From: Phyto melanocephala
Taxonomy: Eukaryota; Arthropoda; Insecta; Diptera; Rhinophoridae
Direction: 5' to 3'
Assembly (NCBI GenBank): GCA_941918925.1
Contig: OW799237.1
Location: forward strand, 112,944,515-113,008,514
DNA length: 64,000 nucleotides
The notes below the pieces were generated by a model, which was not told the origin of the DNA, made no database searches, and saw nothing but the letters and a program-made list of their open reading frames with translations. Of this stretch, positions 54,613 to 64,000 are shown one piece after another; positions within the stretch are counted from its first letter, which is position 1; each line of letters begins with the position of its first letter. The position numbers were made by a program, and so were the translations under genes.

Positions 54613-55755
54613 CCAAGTAAGAGTGCTATATTCGGCTGTGTCGAATTTTTGATAACCACCAGCTTTTATTGTTTGTGTACTTTTACAGCACAAAATTTAT
54701 TATTGAATTATTAACAGTAATCGCAGTAATTAATTTATTTTCTTCAAGTTATTCTTACAACGAAATGTTAAGTATTTCCACAAAAATAGTGATACAATCT
54801 TGTTTTTTACGGAAACTGAAGAGCAGAATTTGGTAGCCAAAGGTGGTTATAAAATAATATTAGCTTTGTGTGGGCATGGACCTCCTACTTTTTAGATATA
54901 ATAGTTAGTGTTTGAATTTGACATAGATAATCCTTTTGCTTATATATATGCGAAATTTCATCATCTAAAGCACACAACAATGTCGGTTTGATGAGCTTTT
55001 AAATTTAATTATATTATGTGAGAAGTGGGCGTGTCAAGGTTGTTTCTACTGCTAAAATCAACTTAGATATTTCAATATGGAGGACTTTATTGTTCCAACA
55101 TCCTTGTCCATAGAGAAATAATATGAATTTGAGATAAAGCGTTGTATGGGAGGTGGGCGTGAAATTAAGCATTTCGCCTTAATTTTCCATTATTACAAGT
55201 CTTTTGATCAAAAAACAATGTTTTCATTCAGAAACGTACATTAAATTTTGTCAGTTTTATAACGTTTAAATTTTAAAAATACCGGAAAAGACACCGTAAG
55301 GTAAAAATTTTCGTACATTCTAATCTATAACTCCATTCGTAATTTATAGATTAGAACAATTCTTAGGCGGACATATTTTTGTTTTACTCACGAAATGTGC
55401 ATATGAAATTTTATCGCTCTACGTTAATGCATTTAGACATAATCATATTTTATTTGATGTTGAAAGGACATGGTTCTTTTTTACCTACTCTTGTATTACA
55501 AGCTATAAATATCTTCGTAATATACCGATTTAGCCCAAACAAAGCTTGTGTATAATAAATATTCTGGCAAAATTTGATCCCCTAACATTTTCGGTTCGAG
55601 CTTTATCGTGTTTTCAACAGACGGACAGACGGATGGACATAGTTAGATCGTCCTTAAATAAAACTAGGACTCAGAATATCAAAATGGAAATTGCGATATG
55701 TTACAAATGGAATAAAAAAATGAATACACCATCACACCATTTTTTTGGTGGTGGG
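54613..55755 (+). mobile_element. Helentron/DINE-1-like element, family 2, copy 4
   Basis: Starts CCAAGTAAGAGTGCTATATT with a decayed palindrome (TTCGGCTGTGTCGAA), carries GAGAAGTGGGCGTGTCAAGG-type phrases and GACGGACAGACGGATGGACA, and ends CACCATTTTTTTGGTGGTGG. More diverged than the other family 2 copies, so older. Confidence 0.55.
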
Positions 55756-55837
55756 ACTAGATGTATCGAAAATACAACGATATCAGAATTAAGGTTTAAA
55801 TTAAATATTACAAAACAAAAATATTGTTGGTGCTAAA

Positions 55838-56050
55838 AGTGCTCGTTTTGATCTTGGCGGGTATGTAAACAAGCAAAATTTTCGCATTTGGGGCACAGAA
55901 ATCCCGAACGAAAAAATATCTTCGAAAATGAGCAAGCAGTGGCCGTAGTCAATGGCGATCGTTATCGGGCACAAAAATTTAAGAGGAGGATATTGGCTAC
56001 ATTTGGTTTCCACAGGATGGCGCTACGTGCCACAAAGCCAAAGGTACACT
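55838..56050 (+). pseudogene. mariner-like transposase catalytic fragment (module M3)
   Basis: Starts abruptly within ARFDLGGYVNKQNF, continues RIWGTEIPNEKIFENEQAVA and VNGDRYRA, then a deletion relative to 25017-25275, and FPQDGATCHKAKGTL-type reading. It is the left edge of module M3; the first catalytic FSDE is already missing. Confidence 0.6.
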
Positions 56051-56783
56051 TTGTTTAAAGCATTTTCAAAAAAAAAGTTATTTTGAGGACCCTGTGTCTT
56101 GTTATAATTTACCACAAATGCTTTAGAAAATTTTTTGTATTGAAAATCAGTACTAATATGTTATGGCCGTGCCGAATCTGACATCACCCTTTACCATCAT
56201 GTGCATAGTTAGTTGTATTCTACTAGTCAAAGCCGCAATTAGTATTTTTAACCCAAATATCAGCCATTTTATTTTCGACTCCATCTTCAATTTAAAAATG
56301 TACGACATCTACTATGTTCTACTGTTCAAGCCCTTTCGTTTTATACCAATATTGAGGGGATGGAAGTGGTGGCATTTCATGGTAATTAATAGATTTGACT
56401 CATATACAAATTTATTGTACGACATTTTGTTATGGTGGCCATCTTGAATTTTAATTTTTTAAAAGTGTATTACATTCTGCTGGTCAAAAATTTTCTACCA
56501 GATAAAAGGTACAATAAAATTGGAAATCGCAACTACTTAGGCGTTAGTTTTTGATTTCGACTGCAGTATAACAGTTGGTTTTTTTCCTTTGTAATTGTAA
56601 AAATTGTGATGATGTTTTCAGATTGTATCGAGCGACTTAATCATTGTTTTTATCTCATTTAGTGAGTTTTATGAAACAACACAGGAAAACTTTACTGTCT
56701 ATTGCACAAAGAGTTTGTTAGTTTAGCGTTAGTTGAAGAAGTAGTTTTCAATAATTATGAGGTTTAAATTTCTAGGGGAAAAT

Positions 56784-56882
56784 TACGGCACTCGATCACG
56801 TTTGAAAATTTAATCGAACGATAAATTTAGCTGTCTTGTTCTAAAAGGAATTTAGAAATTTCTATCACGTTCGAGTGCCGTA
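56784..56882. mobile_element. 99-bp inverted-repeat element, copy 2
   Basis: Same TACGGCACTCGA..TCGAGTGCCGTA termini and length as 26010-26108; duplicated with the module. Confidence 0.6.
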
Positions 56883-57587
56883 TTTCGCTCCCTACATTTT
56901 AAACACACAAAACATATTGCGTCTATATAAGCTTCGGTCCACACATTAATACGTGTGAAAAATAAAAACACAAAATCTTAGAACATATGTCAATCTGTCT
57001 TTCCGAACTCAATTGACTCAAAAGCTACTTGTTGATTTCGATAAAACTTTTAACTCAAGTATAACTTAAAGGCTTCTTTTTAATGCTGAACTAAAACAAA
57101 TAAAAGTAGCAAATAAATTGGTACTAGTAGATGTATAAAAAATACAATGATATAAGAATTAAGCCTTAAATTAATATAAAAAAAATATTTTTGCTACTAA
57201 AAATGTGGCCCGGTTTTAACTAATCCTACTACTATAATAAATTTGATTGTTTGTATGTTTGTTACTCAATCATGAAAAACGACTAAATATAACTAAATGA
57301 AATTTTGTATAGAGAGATAAAACTTGGGTCTTTTTGCTTTTTTTTGTCAAAGTTTGTTAAATTTACCTGATAAAAATTATGATATATGAAGATACATATG
57401 TATATCATGTTACCAATAAAAAAGGTTTAACTATGATGATATATTTATATGTTTTATTGGCTGTGGTAAAAAATCTGGTGACAAAGTTTAAGATTTTGTT
57501 CGTAAAGAAAAACAAAAAAGAAAGAAAACTGACATTATAAATATACAGGGTTTGGCTGAAAAACTATATGACATAAAAAAACTGCAA

Positions 57588-57883
57588 TTTGAGATGGACA
57601 CTACCTTCGCCTGATTTATCTGCACCAGATTTTTTTTCTGGGACTACGTTAAATACAAAGTTTATGGAATAAGCGCCACACCTTGCAGCAACTAAAGAAA
57701 ACACTCAATAAAGTTGTGGAAAATGCTATAAAAGGAAAATATTTTTGCGCTAGAGAACCAAAAAACAATTATATAGTTACTTTAGCCGCACCCTGTATAT
57801 ACAAACACAAATTGCATTGCGCCAGTCGCAGAACTAGAACGAACAACGAAGTTTTCGTCTCGAAGATGCGTCGTCAACTTTGA
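57588..57883 (+). pseudogene. mariner-like transposase C-terminal fragment (module M3)
   Basis: Duplicate of 26815-27112: LPSPDLSAPDFF, then TLQQLKKTLNKVVENAIKGK. Inactive fragment. Confidence 0.6.
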
Positions 57884-58232
57884 TGGGAATTAAAAAAAAC
57901 AAACGAAAAAAGCTAGATTTTTTACCAGCTTATAATTTTAACTATAGATAGTTAACTTTCTTCATATACGTATGTATTTCAAAATTGGTTTAAAATTGTA
58001 AAGATAAGCCGTTAAATTTGAAAAAAAAAAACAAATTAAATACAAACAGAAGGATTTTTACGCCAAGGGAATAAGTAGATTGCACTCGATAACCTGTTCT
58101 TTACACTCTTCTGTTATTTTTCCTTGTTTTTTTTTGTAAATTATTTCTTATCTTCACATAATTTTTCTCTATTTTCAAAAGAGGATTCAAGTAATTTTGT
58201 AGGTATAACCCAAAAAAAAAAAACAAAACAAA

Positions 58233-58441
58233 ACAAGTAAAAGCGCAATATTCGGTTGTAACGATTCTTTTGTGCCTACATCATTTACACATACATATAT
58301 CCGTAAGAATGTATCAGCGATAGATTGCTTTTGTTCTTAGTTTATCTGAAACGACTTTTCTATCTATAAGAATTCAGAATATATGTACTTTATAGGATGA
58401 CAAATGAAAACTGTAGAAATTACACACGGAATGACAAAATT
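58233..58441 (+). mobile_element. short Helentron-like element (~208 bp), M3 copy
   Basis: Same as 27455-27662, with TTCGGTTGTAACGATTC near the start and ACACACGGAATGACAA at the end. Confidence 0.5.
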
Positions 58442-58459
58442 TATTTTTTTTTATTTTGA

Positions 58460-59090
58460 TTTACAGTCTCTTTTTAACGCTGGGTCATTGAAGCAATCAG
58501 CAGAGCAATGATTGCGCAATAAACTGCCACATATAGCAATTTGCGGTCTACACGTCGCAATCTCTATGGACGCAATCAAATTTGCCATTTACGATAATAA
58601 ATATTGGTACGTGGAGACCGCGGGTAAGGGTATGATAATACAAATTATTTATTATTTTTTTTTAGTAAAAAATTATTATATTTTTCCAGCATGATTGCCG
58701 CATTAGTAGTAAATTGAAATATTTTGTTTGTAGCTTCACGATAAGTTAAATTTTTAAAACCTTCACATGCTATTCCGTCAAAGAACATAAGATCTTAAAA
58801 TAAACTATCAATCTAGATCTGTTAATGGTAAAATTTATTTATTGCATTAAAACTAGCTTGAATATCCATATGTTGATCTTGGCTGTGGCATGTAGCAATT
58901 GGTCGTTCTCTTTTGTGGCTGCCTTACGGATTAAGCTGCTTGGTATACATTTCGGTGACATATTTAGTTCCATTATTAGAAGTACAACTGACGCCGAGGG
59001 GAGCATTTGGCCGATATTTCGTTTCACACTTAATTGTCATAGATCTTACTATCGTAAAATAAATATTATACCATGAAACATTTTTGTTTT
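58460..59090 (+). other. conserved module block, M3 copy
   Basis: Homologue of 27680-28330. Its second frame (58825-59076) has lost six codons and changed L to P, C to R, P to R and others relative to the two identical copies, arguing against a conserved protein on the plus strand. Confidence 0.35.
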
Positions 59091-59236
59091 ATTAACAATC
59101 AACTTTGTGCGTTTTGGAAATATCTTGTGTGTTTGGCAGAAACACACATGATATCAATGATTTTTCTGAAACTACTGGACAAATTTTAACTTAAAAATAA
59201 TATTGCTTTCGAGTAATAGATTTTCTTGAACTAAAT

Positions 59237-59344
59237 ATGGTGAACTATTTCCTAGTTATTCCACTGCTAGTATGTGTAGTGGAAGTGTCCCTATTTTGGA
59301 TATATAAGTATATCGTAAAAAGTCGAGCTGATAGAACGAAATGA
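59237..59344 (+). pseudogene. small membrane protein, copy 3, truncated
   Basis: Same start and identical hydrophobic segment, but AAATCA has become AAATGA, giving a stop after RADRTK (35 residues instead of 51). The remaining tail codons downstream are still recognisable (GCAGATTCGGATTCAGAGAC). The truncated peptide would keep the membrane segment and basic stretch, so residual function cannot be excluded. Confidence 0.4.
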
Positions 59345-59760
59345 AGTGCAGATTCGGATTCAGAGACCCATATAACAATATTCAGTTCTTAATCAACAAT
59401 AACCTTGTGTCTTTGTGTACTGCATGCAAATTGTTCGTTATTATTGTGTTTCATACGACGTATTTATACAAGGAATTTTTTTCCATCAAATTTGTCATGC
59501 TGTGCGAAATTCGTCGTTCGTCCCAGTTGTGCATCTAGCATGAAATAAATTTCATTATATTTAAAATTTCTTTTTATTAGGCTATAAGTTCAATGCGATA
59601 ACGACAAGAATATTAAGGAAAAATTAGTCATCCGATACTAGCTGAAATTTCACTTAAATAAAAATTGTATTTCATTGTTTGTTTTGTTTGTCCTCTTAAA
59701 ATAAATTGCATGAGTGCAATTGAAATACGCGTTAGTCTGTTAATCTTACTGAAAGATTGC

Positions 59761-59767
59761 TATAAAA
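59761..59767 (+). promoter_or_regulatory. conserved TATA box upstream of gene D
   Basis: TATAAAA 118 bases before the ATG, in the same sequence as before gene C. Confidence 0.4.
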
Positions 59768-59878
59768 TATTTTATTTTTTGCATCTTGACACTGCTTTCT
59801 TTCATTGCTATGTTGTTGTTTTCTTTTCTAATTCTCAGATGTACCATTTAGTTAAACTTTAACGCTGTAACCGTCAAA

Positions 59879-62811
59879 ATGTCTCTGTCCGGTGTTAAAT
59901 GTGAAACATACTACGATGAGAAGCACAAAATATGGTATGGTCCGAAACAAAAGGACTTTTATGGTCCTGACATGACTTTGGGTCATGTCGCTATCGAAGT
60001 CTTGCAACAGAATCGTAATAAAATTATACAATATGTTGACTCGACCCAAGAAGAGTTAACAGCAGAGCAATTGTTGAAAAATGCCTTGAGTATTAGTAAA
60101 ACGTTTGTTAAACTGGACATTAAGCCTCGTGATATAATTGGCCTATACGCCGATAATACTCACTATTTGTCATCGGTTGTGCTGGCCGTTTGGTTGAGTG
60201 GTGCTGCCATAAATCCTGTAAATGGTTTGCTTGATGGTTGTAAAATTTGTAGAAAAAATAAAAACCAATTAATTTATTTTAATTTGTTATGTTTTTCTAT
60301 ATTTTTAATTTTTATCAGCTGAAGTGGAAGTCGTTTACAAAGTTACTCGTCCAAAATTAATTTTCTGTGATGTGGCAAATTATAAGACTGCTGTTATGAT
60401 TAATAAGAATTTGAATTTAAATGCTGGCATTTATATTATGGATGGTGAGGTGGACAATTTGCCAAATGTCAAAGAATTGTGTGGTTACAGTGACAGCGAA
60501 TTAGAGAATTTTGTGTAAGACTTGTTGAGAATTTTATTTTAAAACGTTAAAAATTGTAAAATAATATTTTTTAAACTTTAGACCACCCTGTTCAGAAATA
60601 GATGGTGCTTATAGTGCTGCTGTAATGTGTTCTTCGGGTACAACTGGTCCACCAAAGGGTGTACACATATCACACAGAGCACTTTTAAATCAAAAACTTT
60701 AGTAAGTATTATAGTACTAAGATTAGGTGTATAAAAATCTTTTTTGGCAACTTTTATTGAATAGAAAATATTAATATTTCTGCTTTTAATTTATTTATTT
60801 TCAATAATTATTACATATATTTTTTCAATATATTCTTAAATAATTTTCCATAAATTAACTTAAGCTGAATTAAAAAAAAAATACAACCATAATAGTAAGG
60901 TCAATTAAAATAATTTTTTAGAAAAAACTACTTTGTAAAAAAATATTATAAAAGTTTGAGCTTGTTTTTGCATGTATTGATTAGTTATATTAATTTTCAA
61001 GGCATATTCATACAGGTATATGCAACGGCGAATTGATACAACAGAGCAACTTTTTACGAAGTGTTTTTTTGTCAAGGCCAATTCTTATATCAGGGTTGGA
61101 AAAGTTGTTACGATATATTTGATTTAATAAAATTTTATTAAGAAATGAATATACATTTGTGAAACACATAGTGAGTGAAAACAAGCAAAAACAAATTTGG
61201 TATATTTATTGTCAAAAAATTATACTTAAGTTAATTGGTTTTTATTTTTATTATTTACTTTCCATCCCTGCATGAATAAATGAAATCAAAGCGAAATTAA
61301 CAAATTTTGACAAAAAGCTTTACCAGCAGCTGCGCTGATAATTTCACCTGTATGAAATCGCCATTTTAAATTCTTTAAAGTTTTTTTTTTATTTGTGAAG
61401 ACGTGAGTCTCATAGATAAAATATGTTTTTGTAAGGAAAAAACTATTTTTTTCAGAAAAATTTTTAATAATTTTTTTTTAAATCAACTTAAAGCTGATTT
61501 TTTTATCTATTTATTCTGATTGTAAAATAGATTTGTTTGGAAAAAAACCTAAACAGAATTTTTTTTAATACATATCACAGATCAAAAATTTGTTTTTATA
61601 TAATTTGTTGTTCTAAAATATGGGATCTAAAAAGAAATTATAAGAATAAAAAAAAAACAAAAAATTAAGACGTTACACATACATACTTGCATACTTATAT
61701 AATTTAATACATGAAAGACAAGATTTAAAAAAAATTATTATTATCTACAATAAATTTCTTTATAAAACGGTCCCTAAAGCGTTGCTCATATAAACAATTT
61801 ATTTTCTTTTAACTTTGTAGTGGAACCCTCCTGGCTGATTCTGTTTTATTGTCGTTTAGCTCAATTTTCTGGGTAACCGGTTTATGGAATTTAAAAGAAA
61901 CGCTGTTGCGTGGTTGCTTGCATATTATCACCACTAAACCTTTCTCACCCGACTATTTAATGGATATTGTTGAACGTCACAAAGTCACGCATATTATTAG
62001 CAATTCCGAGCATATGACTAATATCGCAGTCATAAACAAACCAGAATGGAAGAAATGCATGAAATCTGTAAACACCATATTATGCGGTGGCTCCAAGGTT
62101 CTACAGATTACCCGTGAAAATTGTGATGATCTCCTGGCTGATAATGGTAACATACCCGGCTTTATAGTGGGATATGGCATGACAGAGTTGGCTGCTGTGC
62201 TTTCCTGTAATTACGTTCAAATGAGTCATGGCTTTAAACGTAGCGAGGGCAAATTAATGCCTAACAAACAGGTTAAAATATTAGATAAAGAAGGTACTGC
62301 ATTGGGCGTTAATGAGCATGGCGAAATTCACATTAAATTCCACTACAATTGGTTGGGATATTTTAATAATAGACAGGCGACTGATAAGGTCTTTAAAGAT
62401 TCATGGTTCGCCACTGGTGATATTGGTTACTTTGATGAGCAAGGCTTTTTATATGTGTGTGGACGTGGTCAGGATGTCTACAAGACTTCCAACGTGCACG
62501 TTTACCCCGAAAAAATTGAAGATGTTATTTTGCGAATTCCCGGTGTTCAAGAAGTCTGTATCTTTGGCATCCCTCACATTCAGTATGACACTGTATCTGC
62601 TGGCGCGATTGTACGTGCAAATACGCCAGAGGGTAATAAGTTAACTGAGGAACTTATCAAGACAACTGTTGCTAAATCTTTGCCGTCATCCCATCACCTC
62701 ATTGGTGGTGTTTATTTCCTCGATGCTCTGCCCAGAACTGGCTCGCAAAAGATTAAGAAACGTGATGTACGTAATGCTATCATTAAAGATATGAATGTGA
62801 GACTTAATTAA
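59879..62811 (+). CDS. luciferase-like acyl-CoA synthetase D (AMP-binding, ANL superfamily)
   Basis: Predicted exons: 59879-60236 (or 60239), 60319-60514, 60582-60701, 61821-62811; about 554 residues, all open. It carries P-loop SSGTTGPPKGV, GYGMTE, ATGD, GRGQDVYK with the hinge lysine, and TGSQK with the catalytic C-terminal lysine, so it should catalyse ATP-dependent acyl-adenylate and acyl-CoA formation. Distinct changes: HMTNIAV (Asn) and MSHGFKRSEGK in the loop after GYGMTE, and HIKFHYNW where others have LIKFQYNW. Upstream flank, exon 3 end (LLNQKLY), intron 3 and C-terminus (NVRLN) match gene C. No peroxisomal targeting signal. Whether it is a fatty acyl-CoA synthetase or has a narrower substrate cannot be told from sequence. 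Confidence 0.87.
61091..61270. mobile_element. CAGGG..CCCTG MITE in intron 3 of gene D
   Basis: Left CAGGGTTGGAAAAGTTG, right TTTCCATCCCTG, 180 bp; orthologous to 50819-50996 in gene C. Confidence 0.5.
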
Positions 62812-64000
62812 ACTACAGGTTTTTGAAATAAATTTTTGATATCATCAAATTGTTGGTATCATTAAATGTATTTTAGTTTTATTGAAAGTTTATTTGGCAA
62901 ATTTTTCTACAACATCTGTTAAATGTTTGTACATTTAGAGTATTCACAAGAAGTCCTTATTGTTGTATTGTTAGAATGTCATGTGGTAATTTCCAACAAA
63001 AAATTTTGCATGTGTGAAAATCATTGTATAGTTTTTAACAAAATTTGTTAACCTTAAAATTTTAAAAATTATGACCTCATGCCAATACGACAGTTTTTTA
63101 TTTGGGTTGTTATATAAATTAATTTTTGGTCATTTTTACTTTGAATAAACTTTATCATAAACTTAAGTACATAATTGATATTTATCAGTAATTTTGACTT
63201 ATTGGCGGCTAAGATATAAGCAAAAAACCACGTATTCTTTAGTTTCTTTTTATTGAGATTGCAACAATAAAATTCTATAAAGACAACAACAACAAAATCA
63301 AGTGGTATATATATATATATAGATATATGTACGTGTGTAGATGGTTAAACATGTGTGGGTGTTTGTTGTACTTGGTAAATCCCTGAAGCTAAAATTGACT
63401 TTTTACAAAATGGTCCTATAGTTCATGGCAGTCATGGACTATATCATTTAGAGACAAGAGTTTGTAGTTAAATGGCAAGTGTTCGTGTTTTAACGGTTAC
63501 ATATATTGTTGTCAAGAGGTGGATAATTGTCGTGTATGTGCTCTACTGCGTAGTGACAAAAAATACTTTTTAGAATACTCCGAATAAATCGTCAATCACT
63601 TCTCTACACATTTGGGTGACCTTTGGAATAGTCCTATTACGGAGAATAATTTATTTTATCTGCAGGAATACTGTATACTGTATACATATGTATGTATGAA
63701 TGTATGTAATGCGAAGTTTTTAGTTTATCGTTACACGTTACACAAACATGATCGCATGTAACTAGAAGGAATGTATGTTCCTACTAATGATATACCACAA
63801 CTGCACGACAACAAAGATTGAGAAAGTGTAAATCTGTTGCACAAACAACTTATACGAATATGTATATGCTTGCGTATTTCCACTTTTGTGAAGGATATTT
63901 TAAGTTCTGGCAGTATTAGATAGTGGGAAAATTTATTAACCTTGATGTTTTACTGAATCCTTAAAAAAATTTCAAAAATTGTATCACAATACCAGTAACT
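62812..64000 (+). other. 3' flank of gene D to window end
   Basis: Non-coding and co-linear with the flank of gene C (52568 on), including AATAAA near 63145, a (TA)n microsatellite at 63307-63323 and the GTAGATGGTTAAACATGTGT phrase. No further gene starts before the window ends. Confidence 0.5.

Larger units (their letters stand above)
56050..59460 (+). repeat. upstream module M3 (before gene D)
   Basis: Co-linear with M1 (25280-28690), with long identical stretches, for example the whole mariner fragment 57683-57883. It contains the family 3 remnant 56161-56510 (start GGCCGTGCCGAATCTGACAT) and every other module component. It differs by a few indels and by the damaged small ORF at its right end. 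Confidence 0.7.

Overview
The window is nuclear DNA of a dipteran, most likely a calyptrate (blowfly or house-fly type) species; this is inferred. The reasons are very AT-rich sequence, short GT-AG introns, fly-type TATA boxes, dense remnants of mariner, Tc1, Helitron and LINE elements, and a cluster of insect luciferase-like acyl-CoA synthetase genes. I see no bacterial features, CRISPR array, rRNA or canonical tRNA gene.

The core of the window is a tandem array of four paralogous AMP-binding (ANL superfamily) acyl-CoA synthetase / 4-coumarate-CoA-ligase-like genes. All are on the + strand and share one four-exon structure: A at 21158-24125 (pseudogene), B at 29091-33805, C at 49619-52567 and D at 59879-62811. 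B, C and D read through as about 555, 551 and 554 residues. They keep the P-loop SSGTTGPPKGV, the (G/L)YGMTE motif, the ATGD motif, the GR..D..K hinge and the C-terminal catalytic lysine. None ends in a peroxisomal SKL-type signal. Introns, upstream flanks and C-termini group the copies as (A,B) and (C,D), but parts of exon 4 group them as (A,D) and (B,C), which suggests gene conversion. A is broken by a 19-nt deletion and by a stop that replaces the hinge lysine.

Each ligase from B onward is preceded by a duplicated module of several kb. The module holds mariner transposase debris, a short inverted-repeat element, a Helentron-like fragment, a conserved block of unknown nature and a 51-codon ORF for a small membrane protein (28480, 48977, 59237; the last is truncated). 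In front of C the module has been blown apart by later insertions between about 35.4 and 47.8 kb. An older, diverged version lies before A at about 15.8-18.1 kb.

The first 20 kb and the gaps are non-coding and repeat-rich. Three related Helentron/DINE-1-like families share their ends (a start near ACAAGTAAGAGC, a TTCGGC..GCCGAA palindrome, and an end like GAAGGGTATAA) but have different interiors. There are also several TA-flanked MITEs, a Tc1-like DD34E pseudo-transposon at 46165-47425, a head-to-tail trimer of Helitrons at 42534-46031, and a 5'-truncated LINE nested in a Helentron-like element nested in intron 3 of gene B. Two promoter-like sites (about 1.2 kb and 13.7 kb) have no recognisable coding gene.
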